DNA of 64,000 nt from NCBI GenBank assembly GCA_965226915.1, contig CBDDEJ010000007.1:248001-312000 (forward strand). Direction: 5' to 3'. The DNA comes from Io17-Chloro-G2 sp965226915 (lineage in GTDB: Bacteria; Chloroflexota; Dehalococcoidia; Lucifugimonadales; UBA3495). A model generated the notes under the pieces. That model was not told the origin of the DNA, made no database searches, and saw only the letters and a program-made list of their open reading frames with translations. Of this stretch, positions 33,880-42,764 are shown piece after piece (the first letter of the stretch is position 1; every line of letters begins with the position of its first letter). A program made the position numbers and the translations under genes.

Positions 33880-35190
33880 ATGGTCTCTAGACTTCGCGCC
33901 GCCTTGGATTGGCGCATAAAAACCCCGTTCTACTACGGCTGGCTGATACTGGCGATGGCGTTCTTGGCCGCCTTCGCCGCCACGGGCGTGACCCAGGTGG
34001 TGGTGGGCGGGATTCAAATATTCATCACCGAAGACACGGGTTGGGAGCGAACAACCATTTCTCTGGCGGTCACCAGCGGCACCTGGCTCTCGGGGCTGTT
34101 CGCTCCTTTCTTGGGACGGCTTGCCGACCGTTACGGACCCCGGTGGTTGATGGCGGTGGGCCTGGCCGCCGCGGGAACCTCGTTTATCTGGCTGGGCGGC
34201 ATTCAGATAATCTGGCAATTTTTCGCAGCCTACATACTCGGCCGCGCCGTCAGCAATCCGGCCCTGATCGGTGTTGTGCCCCGCACCGCCGCCGTTAATT
34301 TTTTCCGGCGGCGGCGGAACATGGTCCTGGCGCTGATGTCCACCTACCGGCCCGTGGGCGGCGCCATCAATATCCAGATCATCTCTTTTATCGCCGTCCA
34401 CCAGGGCTGGAGGGCAGCCTACCGGTATTGGGGATTCCTCAGCTTTGCGCTGATGCTGCCTCTCATCTTGATAATGCGCCGGCGACCCGAGGATATCGGC
34501 ATGTTGCCCGACGGAGACAGTCCGGTGGAAACGGCGCGGACCGAGGCGCGGGCAAGGGGGTCGAGGACCGCCCGCGGCCCCGGCGTGGAGTTCAGTTGGA
34601 CTGCGAAAGAGGCCTGGCGCACTCCCTCATATTGGCTGATCGGCGCGACAGCTGTTATGGGGACAATAGCGGCGGGGACCACCGGCTACAGCCTGGTGCC
34701 CTATCTATACGAAGAGGTCGGATTATCTCAAACCCAGGCCGTCGGGGTCTTGAGTTTCGGCACCTTTTTGTCCATAGCCAACCTGGGTTGGGGTTATCTG
34801 GCGGATCTGATCACGCCGCGGCGGTGCTTGGTCATCTGTTTGACGGGGACCGCCGTGATGTTGGTTTTCTTGATGCGAGTGGATTCTTTGCCCATGGCCC
34901 TGGCGTTCGCCCTGGCGTGGGGGATATTCTCCGGGTCGGTGGGCTCGTTAGAACAGATGGTGCTGGCCCAATACTACGGGCGGGCCTCCTACGGGGCCAT
35001 AGTTGGAGTGCTCAACCCCTTTCAAACCTTTGGGTTGGGAGTGGGACCGGCCCTGGCCACCATCTTCCAACAAACTGTGGGCAACTACGATATCTTCTAT
35101 TCCATTCTCCTCGCCGTTCACTTGGCTGGGGCTTTGTTCATCTTCTTGGCCCGGCAGCCCCCCCGGACTCTATGCCCCGAGCCGGATTGA
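33880..35190 (+). CDS. MFS transporter, oxalate/monocarboxylate-like (OFA/MCT type)
   Basis: About 436 residues and twelve membrane segments. The N-terminus FYYGWLILAMAFLAAFAATGVTQ and the loop LFAPFLGRLADRYGPRWLM fit the MCT/OFA group, which carries oxalate, formate or other small carboxylates. The central loop (about residues 205-240) is charged. ATG 33880 is used; a TTG lies just before it. It is divergent from the CDF gene and convergent with the SDR gene. Substrate is unknown. Confidence 0.8.
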   Translation: MVSRLRAALDWRIKTPFYYGWLILAMAFLAAFAATGVTQVVVGGIQIFITEDTGWERTTISLAVTSGTWLSGLFAPFLGRLADRYGPRWLMAVGLAAAGTSFIWLGGIQIIWQFFAAYILGRAVSNPALIGVVPRTAAVNFFRRRRNMVLALMSTYRPVGGAINIQIISFIAVHQGWRAAYRYWGFLSFALMLPLILIMRRRPEDIGMLPDGDSPVETARTEARARGSRTARGPGVEFSWTAKEAWRTPSYWLIGATAVMGTIAAGTTGYSLVPYLYEEVGLSQTQAVGVLSFGTFLSIANLGWGYLADLITPRRCLVICLTGTAVMLVFLMRVDSLPMALAFALAWGIFSGSVGSLEQMVLAQYYGRASYGAIVGVLNPFQTFGLGVGPALATIFQQTVGNYDIFYSILLAVHLAGALFIFLARQPPRTLCPEPD

Positions 35191-35217
35191 CCGGGTTAAA
35201 CTGGCCCGGTTACGGCG

Positions 35218-36066
35218 TCAGTTCATCTGTGAGCCGCCGGAGACGCTGACAGACAGCCCGGTCACGTAGTCGGACTCGCCCGATGAAAGGAACGCCGCCA
35301 TGCGGGCGATGTCGCCCGCTTCGGCGATGCGGCCCAAGGGCACTGCTTCCGCGGTGGCCCGGACCATCAACGCCCGGTGTTCCTCGGCCGATTCTCCCTC
35401 CGCCGCCAGGGCCGCCGCGATGAAGTCCACCCGTTCGGTGTTGACCAGTCCGGGGCAAATGGCGTTGACGTTGATTTTGTGAGGCGCCAACTCGTGGGCC
35501 AGAGCCTGGGTGAAACCGATCAAAGCGAACTTTGAAGCGCAATAAGCGGCGTACCTGGCGATTCCCTGCTTGCCGGCGCCCGAAGAGATGACGATCATCT
35601 TGCCGCCGCCGCCACGTTCTATCATGTGGATTGCCACGGCCTTGGAGCAAAGGTAGGTCCCGCGGACGTTGACCCGCATGACTTCATCGAATGCTTCTTC
35701 GCCCAACTCGACGACCAAGACCCGGTCGGGTCCCGGCTGGGAACCGGCGTTGTTGACCAGAATATCTATTTTGCCGAACCGGTCGAGGGTTTGTGTCACC
35801 ATGTCGTCCACCTCAGCGCCGTCGGTGACGTCGGAAAACAGGCCCATCGATTGCCTGCCCATGTCTTCGATCTCCTCAAGAACGCTGGGCAATCCGCGCC
35901 ATCCGCTCTGGCGGTCCTCCTCACGCATCCGGTCGGTGCTCCGCTGAATATCTGTGACCACCACGTCGGCTCCTTCTTCCGCCAGACGCAAGGCGATGGC
36001 CCGCCCAATGCCGTGACGCCCGCCGGCGCCGGTGACCACCGCGACTTTTCCGCTGAGATCGTACAT
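35218..36066 (-). CDS. Short-chain dehydrogenase/reductase
   Basis: A 282-residue SDR with the cofactor motif VVTGAGGRHGIGRAIAL (TGx3GxG with an insertion), NNAGSQPGP, a Ser near VISSGAGKQG, and the catalytic YAAYCASK (Tyr-x3-Lys) near residue 185. The C-terminus (VTGLSVSVSGGSQMN) is typical of 3-oxoacyl-ACP reductase-like SDRs. An extra segment of about 25 residues (RSTDRMREEDRQSGWRGL) follows the second strand. DIQ after the strand suggests NAD preference. Substrate unknown. Confidence 0.88.
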   Translation of the reverse strand: MYDLSGKVAVVTGAGGRHGIGRAIALRLAEEGADVVVTDIQRSTDRMREEDRQSGWRGLPSVLEEIEDMGRQSMGLFSDVTDGAEVDDMVTQTLDRFGKIDILVNNAGSQPGPDRVLVVELGEEAFDEVMRVNVRGTYLCSKAVAIHMIERGGGGKMIVISSGAGKQGIARYAAYCASKFALIGFTQALAHELAPHKINVNAICPGLVNTERVDFIAAALAAEGESAEEHRALMVRATAEAVPLGRIAEAGDIARMAAFLSSGESDYVTGLSVSVSGGSQMN

Positions 36067-36231
36067 AACGTGTTATTACTCCCAGGCCTTATATCGGTCG
36101 ATTTGTTGGAATCAACTTGGATTGGACAAGAATGTTACCACCATGTTGTGGCGCCCGTTCCGCTGGCGTGCTGGGTCAGCGCTTTATTGAGAACGCCCGC
36201 GAGCCCGGAATCGAAATGGTTTCTAAACTTG

Positions 36232-37105
36232 CTAACCGCCGTTCTCATCTGCCACCGCAGCCAACCGCTCCCGGCGGCCTCGCCACAGCACGCCTTTGCT
36301 GGGGGAGAATAACAGCGCCAGCAAGAAGAACCCCGTGGCCACCACCACGATGCTGGGGCCGGAAGGGAGACCGGCATAGAATGACAGGTAAAGTCCCGCC
36401 ACGGTGGCCGCCAAGGCGACGGTGATGCTGTAGGCCATGATCCCCGGCAGCCGCCTGGCCAGGAGTGTTGCCGTGGCGGCCGGGGTGACCAGCAACGCAA
36501 GCACCAGCACGATACCCACCGCCTTAAGCGACGCAACCGTGGTGACGCCTACCAAAACAGGCAATAGGTATTCGACCAGCCGGACGGGGATCCCGGACGC
36601 GGCCGACATGGTCGAGTCGTAGGATGTAAAAAGCAGTTCTTTATATAACGCCGCTACTACCAGCAGCACCGCCCCGGCGATGACCGATATGAGCAGCACG
36701 TCGGACCAGGAAACGCCAAGCAGACTGCCAAACAACAGGCCGAACAGGTCGTTGGTGTAGTTGAACACCCGGCTCATGAGAATGATGCCGACGGCGAAAC
36801 CGCTGGCGAATATGATCCCAATTGGTGGTGTCCAGTCTCAAATTGGCCCGGTGGCTGATGAGTGTGATGGCCAAAGAAGCGGGAACGGCCCAGGCCAGGG
36901 CGCCCCAGAAGACGTTGCCGCCGAAGAAATAGGCCACCGACATCCCCGCCAGCGAGGAATGGGCCACCGCGTCGCCCATGAACGCCATGCCCTTCAGCAC
37001 TACGAATATGCCGACCACGGCGCAAACCAGCCCCGCCAGCCCGGCGGCCAGAAACGCGCGCTGCATGAACGGAAACTCTAGAGGCACCATGATGGCGTCA
37101 ATCAT
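36232..37105 (-). pseudogene. znuB: Zinc/manganese ABC transporter permease, frameshifted
   Basis: The 5' part encodes the first membrane helices (VPLEFPFMQRAFLAAGLAGLV, then GDAVAHSSLAGMSVAYFFGG). At an ACCACCAATTGGG run (about 36821-36826) the frame is lost; skipping one base gives IGIIFASGFAVGIILMSRV and the remaining helices to a normal end. Total length is 874 bp, one base more than a multiple of three. If the lesion is real, zinc uptake through ZnuABC would be disabled; if technical, it is a normal 290-residue permease. The 263 bp before its start hold only a repeat. Confidence 0.82.
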
Positions 37106-37303
37106 TTGGCGCTAACAAGGGGCGGCTCTTGCCCCGGTAAAATTATTCGCGGTGACAAAATCACGATCTTAAAATTTGGTTTGATAGGTTTTCCTGAGCT
37201 TGCACAAGTTAGTTCGGCAGGCTCACGATGATCTGTTGTGTTGGGTTTGGATTTCCGGTTTCAAACGCCATAATCCCACCCAAACCGATTAGCCCTTCAA
37301 CAG

Positions 37304-37331
37304 CCGTTCGTCCTGAGTTTGTCGAAGGATG
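37304..37331. repeat. 28-bp dispersed repeat, copy 1
   Basis: Starts CCGTTCGTCCTGAG and ends TGTCGAAGGATG. A copy with two differences is at 44812-44839. TTCG and CGAA within it can pair. It lies between znuC and znuB. Confidence 0.65.
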
Positions 37332-37368
37332 TTTCATGCTGAGAAATCGTATTGCGTCGCGGATTGGC

Positions 37369-38244
37369 CTATTCATCAACATCTTTCAAGGCTTCACCCG
37401 GCAGGTCGTCGTGACTGTGGTGCTGGTAGGCGTAGGCCTGGCCGTCCAGGTGCACCATTAGCAGGTGTGTGCCGAAGGTTTGGCTAAGGACCTCTTCGTT
37501 AAGCACCTGAGACGGAGGTCCAAAGGCTATTAGCTTGCGGTTCAAGCAGGCGGCGTAGCTACAGTAGGCCGAAACGCAGGACAGGTCATGGGTGCTGAGA
37601 ACTACGGTGGTCCCACCGGACCGAAGGTCGTCCAGCAGGTCCAGCAATTGGTGCTGAGCGGTGGCGTCCAAACCGGCCATGGGCTCATCCATCAACAGCA
37701 GCCGGGGTTGGTTGGCTAAGGCTCTGGCTAACAGCGCCCGCCGCCTTTGCCCACCCGACAGTTCGCCGATGAGATTGTTTCGAAGTTCATACATGCCGGT
37801 TTGCTGCAATGCCTGGCCTGCCGCCTCCCGGTCCTCCTTAGTGGTGCGTTTAAAAGGGCCACGGCGGGCATACCTGCCCATCAAAGCGACGTCGGCCACG
37901 GTAACCGGAAAATCCCAATCCACCTGCTCTACCTGGGGCATGTAGCCCACCAACTTTCTTTGCGCTTTGGCTGGTTCTCCCAGTATTAGCACTTCCCCTT
38001 GCCATGGCCGCATCAATCCCAACACCGATTTCAGCAACGTGGTTTTGCCCGAACCATTGGGGCCGATGATTCCCAAGACCTCGCCAGATTCGACCTGGAA
38101 GGTGATGTCTTTCAGCGCCGGGCGCTTGCCGTAACCCGTCCAAAGCCCGCGGATGTCTAATGCATGAACGGCGGGCGCGTGATGGGAATCCGCAGCGCCT
38201 GTATTTAAAACCTCAATTGAGGCCGGTGTGCTTGCGTCAACCAC
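37369..38244 (-). CDS. znuC: Zinc/manganese ABC transporter ATP-binding protein
   Basis: A 291-residue ATPase with Walker A IIGPNGSGKTTLLKS near residue 56, signature ELSGGQRRRALLARAL near 160, Walker B LLLMDEPMAGLD and switch His STHDLS. The C-terminal end is rich in His (HLDGQAYAYQHHSHDD), fitting a zinc system. The first 25 residues are an unusual leader (MVDASTPASIEVLNTGAAD). It follows znuA by 18 bp in the zur-znuA-znuC-znuB order. Confidence 0.9.
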   Translation of the reverse strand: MVDASTPASIEVLNTGAADSHHAPAVHALDIRGLWTGYGKRPALKDITFQVESGEVLGIIGPNGSGKTTLLKSVLGLMRPWQGEVLILGEPAKAQRKLVGYMPQVEQVDWDFPVTVADVALMGRYARRGPFKRTTKEDREAAGQALQQTGMYELRNNLIGELSGGQRRRALLARALANQPRLLLMDEPMAGLDATAQHQLLDLLDDLRSGGTTVVLSTHDLSCVSAYCSYAACLNRKLIAFGPPSQVLNEEVLSQTFGTHLLMVHLDGQAYAYQHHSHDDLPGEALKDVDE

Positions 38245-38262
38245 GGATCTAGTTTCTGTCCA

Positions 38263-39255
38263 TCATTTAAGATTGTCAGCCAGGCTGCGGGCGTTGAATC
38301 GCATCATTTCCACGTAGGAATTCACCTCTTCGCCCAGGCCGGCGTAAATGGGCGACACGCTGGTTCCAGTGTCCCGGGCTACTTGCTCCAATGCCGAGGA
38401 CGAGAACCTTGGATCCACGAAAACCGACGGCAGACCGGCGTCTTTCACTGCTTCGGACGCTCGGAGGATCGCTTCGGGCGTCACGGAAACGGAGTCTCCA
38501 CGGGCCAAGGCCAGCGTCCGCCATCCGTAACGCTCAGCCAGGTGGGAGAAGGCCTGATGATGCGTGACCAATATCCGGTGCCTCTGCGGGACCTGGTCCA
38601 ACAACCCGGCGATCTCCCGGTCGAGTTGTTGCAGCCGGGCCGTGTATTGCCGCGCCTGTTCTTCGTATTGGCCCGCATTGGCGGGGTCCGCTTGCACCAG
38701 GCCTTGTCGGATTTGCTCCACGTATCGGATTGCCGATAGCGGATCTTGCCAAAGGTGGGGATCAGATTGAAGACCGTCCCGAGCTTGGGCGTCCAAGCCA
38801 TGTGATGCGGTCACGTGAACGGCATGGCCGGGCCGGGCGCTTTCGAGAACGGGAAGCAGGAAATCGTCCAGGCCTGAACCGTTCGATATGGTGAGGCCGG
38901 CCTGGCTGATCATAACGCTGTCGCTTGGCGTTGTCTGATAGGAATGGGCATCCACTCCCGGCGGAACCGCTGAGTGGACCTCCACCAAATCGCCGCCAAC
39001 GTTCCGGGCTAGATCGGCCAGCACCGGTATGGTGGCCGCCACGATGATCTTGCCGGAATCTTGGCTATCCGCCATCGTGGCGGCTTGGGTGCTTGAGCAA
39101 CCGGCCATCAACAGGACGGCGAAAGCCAGATAGGCTAAGCCCGGCGTCCCCGGGATACATTGTTTCAAGCGGTAGAAATTTTTATTTAAGAGGATGTTTG
39201 CCAATCCAAGTATCAGTAAATCTAAGTTATGAGACTTAGTATCATTATGTTCCAA
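38263..39255 (-). CDS. znuA: Zinc-binding lipoprotein of the ABC transporter
   Basis: A cluster A-I metal-binding protein: VDAHSYQTTPSD (metal His near residue 105), SDPHLWQDPLSAIRYVEQ near 160, ILVTHHQAFSHLAERYGW near 227 and a final Asp ligand in VFVDPRFSS near 280. The lipobox LLMAGC lies near residue 52, so the annotated TTG start (39255) gives an odd 30-residue leader; a TTG near 39168 would give a normal signal peptide. It lies 9 bp after zur. It captures Zn(II) for ZnuBC. Confidence 0.88.
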   Translation of the reverse strand: MEHNDTKSHNLDLLILGLANILLNKNFYRLKQCIPGTPGLAYLAFAVLLMAGCSSTQAATMADSQDSGKIIVAATIPVLADLARNVGGDLVEVHSAVPPGVDAHSYQTTPSDSVMISQAGLTISNGSGLDDFLLPVLESARPGHAVHVTASHGLDAQARDGLQSDPHLWQDPLSAIRYVEQIRQGLVQADPANAGQYEEQARQYTARLQQLDREIAGLLDQVPQRHRILVTHHQAFSHLAERYGWRTLALARGDSVSVTPEAILRASEAVKDAGLPSVFVDPRFSSSALEQVARDTGTSVSPIYAGLGEEVNSYVEMMRFNARSLADNLK

Positions 39256-39264
39256 AAATAGAGA

Positions 39265-39708
39265 CTACACGGCGATGGGTTCGCGATCCAAACAGGCGTG
39301 GCACTTGCCGTAGACTTCCAGCCAATGCCCGCTGAGTTGAAATTCGTGTGCGGCGGAAACGGTTTGCAGCAGATCCTCTATGTCGCAACCCAAAAGGTCT
39401 TGAGACGATCCGCACTCCACGCACAGTAGATGGTGGTGGTGGCCTCTATGGCTGAGTTGGTAATGCAAATCGCCTTCTTCCAGCAACACCCGGCACAGGA
39501 CGCCCGATTCGACCAGCAATCTTAACGACCGATAGATGGTCGCCCGGCCGACGCCCGGCAATTGCTCTCGCAACTCTTCGGCGGTGAAATGCTTGTTTTG
39601 TCCGGCGATGGCGTTGACCACGGCCCGCCGGGGAGACGTAGAGCGGTGGCCCCGCTCTTCCAGAGTCTCCAACAGTTGGGTGGCCAAGGAATTACTTCTT
39701 TTGGGCAT
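39265..39708 (-). CDS. zur: Fur-family regulator, probably Zur
   Basis: About 147 residues from ATG 39708 (an ATG at 39723 is in frame). The winged helix shows LEERGHRSTSPRRAVVNAIAG and GRATIYRSLRLLVESGVL; the metal domain has HRGHHHHLLCVECG and CHAC, giving the zinc-sensing and structural sites. The first gene of the zinc operon and a palindrome over its promoter both point to zinc-dependent autoregulation. With start 39723 the leader would be only about 10 nt, so the internal ATG is preferred. Confidence 0.85.
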   Translation of the reverse strand: MPKRSNSLATQLLETLEERGHRSTSPRRAVVNAIAGQNKHFTAEELREQLPGVGRATIYRSLRLLVESGVLCRVLLEEGDLHYQLSHRGHHHHLLCVECGSSQDLLGCDIEDLLQTVSAAHEFQLSGHWLEVYGKCHACLDREPIAV

Positions 39709-39728
39709 AGTTATTGATACCATGTCTC

Positions 39729-39769
39729 GTTAATGAATTAACTCTAGCATAGAGCCGTGTCAGAGTCAA
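39729..39769 (-). promoter_or_regulatory. Promoter and Zur-type operator of the zinc operon
   Basis: On the minus strand TTGACT (39769-39764) and TAGAGT (39746-39741) are 17 bp apart. The perfect palindrome GTTAAT-TC-ATTAAC (39729-39742) overlaps the end of the -10 box and the start site, as expected for a repressor such as Zur. The IS66 element ends 15 bp upstream of the -35 box and leaves the promoter intact. Confidence 0.6.
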
Positions 39770-39784
39770 TTTCACTGCGAAGGG

Positions 39785-41214
39785 GTAACTGTTCAGACTT
39801 GATGAGGTGAATTGGCTCAAAGCCGTTGGAAAACGCTGGCATGGCCGGGGGAGTTGTGGCATACCAGGGAGGTGGACACTGAACTAGACCTGAACGCGGC
39901 GAGTGGCGAAACTCTGCTGGAGATAATTGCCGGCCAGCGGGCAGTCATTGCCGATTTGCAAAGGCGGATTGGGGTTCTGGAATCCCGTCCCAACCGGCGC
40001 GGGTCGTCGGGGATGCCGGGTAATCAGCCGCACTCCAGCCGGCAAGCGCCGGAGAAAAAGGAGCCCAGAAAGCCGCGCCGCCATGGCTTCGCCCGCCAGC
40101 GCATGACTCCTACCCGGCGGGTGGAGCATGCCGTGGCGGTCTGTCCCGACTGCGGGACTCACCTGAACGGCGGATGGGTACAGCGAACTCGGGAAGTCAT
40201 TGAGCTACCGGTGGCTCCGGTAGAAGTGACCGAGCACGCCCTGGTAGCCCGCATCTGTCCGGTATGCCAGCGGCGCCGGCTGCCCAAAGAGGCCCTGCAG
40301 GGGGTGGTTCTGGGCCAGCAGCGCCTGGGGGTCAATCTGGTAAGCCTGATGGTGACCCTGCGGGAGGAGGGACGGTTGCCCATAAGAATCATCCAATGGT
40401 ACCTGGAGAGCGTCCATCAGTTGCACCTGAGTGTTGGCGCCATCGTCGAGGCCGTCCATGGAGTAGCCCGTCAGGCTGAGACGGCGGTGCGAGAGGTGCT
40501 CGAGCAAGTCCGCGCCAGTCCCGTGGTGCAGGGCGACGAAACCGGCTGGCGCCAGGACGGGAGCAACGGCTATGTTTGGACCTTCAGCACTCCCAGCGAA
40601 CGATACTTCCTGCGTCGGGGTCGGGATAAGGAGGTGGTGGATGAGGTGCTGGATTTCTCCTTCAGCGGAGTGTTGGTCAGTGATTTCTACGCGGCCTATA
40701 ACCACTACCCGGGCCTGAAGCAACGGTGCTGGGCTCATCTGCTGCGGGATATCCATGACCTGAAAGGGTTGTACCCAGAAGACGCTGGGCTGGCTCAGTG
40801 GGCCGAGGCGGTTCACCAGGTCTACACGGAGGCCAAGGCCTCGGTCCTTCCCCGAGCCCAGCCAGGCCATCGCACCCAGCTAATGCTGGAGGAGAAACTA
40901 ATGGTCTTGGCGCGGCCTTTCCTTAAAGATCCCCTGGCGGTTCAGGCCAAGCTCTGCCGGCGCATGGAACGGTTCATCAAGGAACTGTTTGTCTTCGTGT
41001 CGGACCCAGCCGTGCCCTCAGACAACAACGCCGCCGAGCGGAGCCTGCGGCATCTGGTAACCAGTCGCAAGATCAGCGGCGGCGCCCGCTCAGGGCAGGG
41101 CGCCGACAGCAAGATGACCTTGGCATCCTTCTTTGGCACCTGGCGGGCCAGAGGTCTCAATCCCCTCCTGGAATGCCGCCGGTTGCTCACTTCCCCTCAA
41201 CTCTGAACAGTTTC
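39785..41214 (+). mobile_element. IS66-family insertion sequence, single-gene type (1430 bp)
   Basis: The ends match as inverted repeats: GTAACTGTTCAGACTTGA at the left and GAAACTGTTCAGAGTTGA (inverted) at the right. The 8-bp sequence GCGAAGGG occurs immediately outside both ends (39777-39784 and 41215-41222), the 8-bp target duplication expected for IS66. Only the transposase is carried, with no tnpA/tnpB accessory genes. Ends and duplication look intact, so the insertion is probably recent. Confidence 0.9.
39812..41206 (+). CDS. tnpC: IS66-family transposase
   Basis: A 464-residue protein with an N-terminal helical region (GETLLEIIAGQRAVIADLQRRIGVLE), a basic SRPNRRGSSGMPGNQ stretch, a zinc-binding region with CPDCGTHLNGG and CPVCQRR, then the DDE core: QGDETGWR (first Asp) near 245, VSDFYAAYNH near 290 and PSDNNAAERSLRHLV (Glu) near 412. 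The stop lies inside the right inverted repeat. The TTG start is uncertain; an in-frame GTG about 57 bp later is possible. Confidence 0.9.
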   Translation: MAQSRWKTLAWPGELWHTREVDTELDLNAASGETLLEIIAGQRAVIADLQRRIGVLESRPNRRGSSGMPGNQPHSSRQAPEKKEPRKPRRHGFARQRMTPTRRVEHAVAVCPDCGTHLNGGWVQRTREVIELPVAPVEVTEHALVARICPVCQRRRLPKEALQGVVLGQQRLGVNLVSLMVTLREEGRLPIRIIQWYLESVHQLHLSVGAIVEAVHGVARQAETAVREVLEQVRASPVVQGDETGWRQDGSNGYVWTFSTPSERYFLRRGRDKEVVDEVLDFSFSGVLVSDFYAAYNHYPGLKQRCWAHLLRDIHDLKGLYPEDAGLAQWAEAVHQVYTEAKASVLPRAQPGHRTQLMLEEKLMVLARPFLKDPLAVQAKLCRRMERFIKELFVFVSDPAVPSDNNAAERSLRHLVTSRKISGGARSGQGADSKMTLASFFGTWRARGLNPLLECRRLLTSPQL

Positions 41215-41250
41215 GCGAAGGGCGGTTCGCCATCGGGCAGCAGGAGCGAG

Positions 41251-42162
41251 TTACTTGTACCAATCGTCGCCGGCGGGAGGCCATGGATTCACCGGGTCCA
41301 GCACCTGGGAAAGCTGGGTAAAGGCGCCTTTCATGAACGCGGGGTGAACCCAAATGCTGTTGAAACCCAAGTTGGTGTAGTTGTCGGTCCGGCGTGACGT
41401 CGTGTAACGGGCGCCCGTTTGCTCCAGATGGGAGTCGAAGGCCAGAGAGTCGTCAATCTGGTAAATCGTCAGGTAGATTCCCTCGCCGTACCGTTCCAGG
41501 AACCGAGCCGAGGATGTGTCCTTGCTGGTGGGTTGGGCCAACTCGATGAAGGTATTGCCGTCGCCTAGCGGCAGGACGGCGATCTCCAGATCGGTGAAGC
41601 TGATCTGGAACCTCTTGGTGGGTTGGATGCCAAATAACTCCGACCACCGCCGGGTGGCCTGGTCCAAGTCCTTTACCAGAATGGCTGTCTGCTTTAATTG
41701 GCTTGTCAAGGGTTTAGCATCAATCTGTTGCCAGTCGGGGCCGGCGGCCGGCCAAGGATTGGCGGAACCTTTTACCTCGACAATCTCCAGGAACGCACCG
41801 TTGGTGGCCGAAGGGTGGATGAACGCCGAGCGGGTTTTGGGCCGGTCGCTTTCGCCGGTGATGCGCACGTCGTGTGCTTTCAGGTGGTCGATGAGCTTGG
41901 TGTAGTCTTTGGTTTCGAAGATCAGCAGATAGGGCGCCTCGCCCCGGCGGGCCAGAAACCGCGCCCCCGCGGACTCGGGCGATGTCGGCTGGAGAAGCTC
42001 AACGAATGTCCCGTTTCCCGCCGGCAAGACCGAATTCACCAGGCCGAAGTTGGTCAGTTCCTCAGAGCGGCAAGACTCCATTCCCAGGGTGTTGCGGTAA
42101 AGGTCTTCGGCCTCCTTCAGGTCGTTCACCATGAAGGCCGCCTGGCGAAGTTTTTCTAACAT
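41251..42162 (-). CDS. Two-domain VOC family protein
   Basis: A 303-residue protein made of two glyoxalase-type modules. The first begins MLEKLRQAAFMVNDLKEAEDLYRNTLGME; the second, from about residue 155, begins LKQTAILVKDLDQATRRWSELFGIQ. Each has GNGTF/GDGNTFIEL repeats (VLPAGNGTFVELLQP and VLPLGDGNTFIELAQP) with metal-ligand Glu. Gln replaces the usual first His in the modules, so activity is uncertain. Relatives include methylmalonyl-CoA epimerase and HPPD-like proteins. It stands before a MaoC gene pair on the same strand. Confidence 0.75.
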   Translation of the reverse strand: MLEKLRQAAFMVNDLKEAEDLYRNTLGMESCRSEELTNFGLVNSVLPAGNGTFVELLQPTSPESAGARFLARRGEAPYLLIFETKDYTKLIDHLKAHDVRITGESDRPKTRSAFIHPSATNGAFLEIVEVKGSANPWPAAGPDWQQIDAKPLTSQLKQTAILVKDLDQATRRWSELFGIQPTKRFQISFTDLEIAVLPLGDGNTFIELAQPTSKDTSSARFLERYGEGIYLTIYQIDDSLAFDSHLEQTGARYTTSRRTDNYTNLGFNSIWVHPAFMKGAFTQLSQVLDPVNPWPPAGDDWYK

Positions 42163-42275
42163 TGGCGCGGCTCCCTATACCCAGATCTAGCAACGACTAT
42201 CAAAAACGGTTCCATTGTGGGCGGACGGCCATGCGATTTATTCTAGAATCGGAACCGGTAGGGCCCTTTAGACCG

Positions 42276-42764
42276 TCAGGGCTTGCTGGGCAGAGAAACC
42301 AGGGCTTTGCCGCCCACGTAGCGCTGGCCCTCGGGGCCGGTCATCAACACGTCGCATTCCAGAATGTTTTCGCCGTCCTCTTGGCGGGTGTCGGTGATAG
42401 TGGCGGCTATGTTCAGGGGCGAGTTGTGGGGCACAGGCTGGCGGAAGACTAAGTCCAGGTCCTTTAGCGCCTCGGGGCCGGCCCAATCGGTGAACAGGCG
42501 GGCCATGATGGCCATGCTCATGATTCCCGGCACGATGGGTCCGGGCATCCGGTCCCTTTTGGCGATCTCGGCATCGGTGAAGCGGCTGGGAGCATCGTTG
42601 CCCCAAACCCGGCAAAACGCCAGGACTCCTTCGTCGGAGGCTTCTATCACCAGCGGGCCAACCTCATCGCCCAGTTCCATGTCCTCGAAATACGGCAAGT
42701 CTTCCACCTCTTGGTTGTCAAATGATAGGGTCTGTGACGCTTTTGTTTGGGGAACCGCCGTCAC
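42276..42764 (-). CDS. MaoC-like dehydratase, C-terminal type subunit
   Basis: A 162-residue hot-dog fold protein with PYFEDMELGDEVGPLVIEA (typical MaoC start), FCRVWGNDAPSRFTDAEIAK and PGPIVPGIMSMAIMARLF, the region where the catalytic Asp and His of hydratase 2 usually lie; here the motif reads N-D-A-P and lacks the standard His. It overlaps the upstream gene by 4 bp and likely forms a heterodimeric 3-hydroxyacyl-CoA dehydratase with it (HadAB-like). Confidence 0.75.
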   Translation of the reverse strand: MTAVPQTKASQTLSFDNQEVEDLPYFEDMELGDEVGPLVIEASDEGVLAFCRVWGNDAPSRFTDAEIAKRDRMPGPIVPGIMSMAIMARLFTDWAGPEALKDLDLVFRQPVPHNSPLNIAATITDTRQEDGENILECDVLMTGPEGQRYVGGKALVSLPSKP

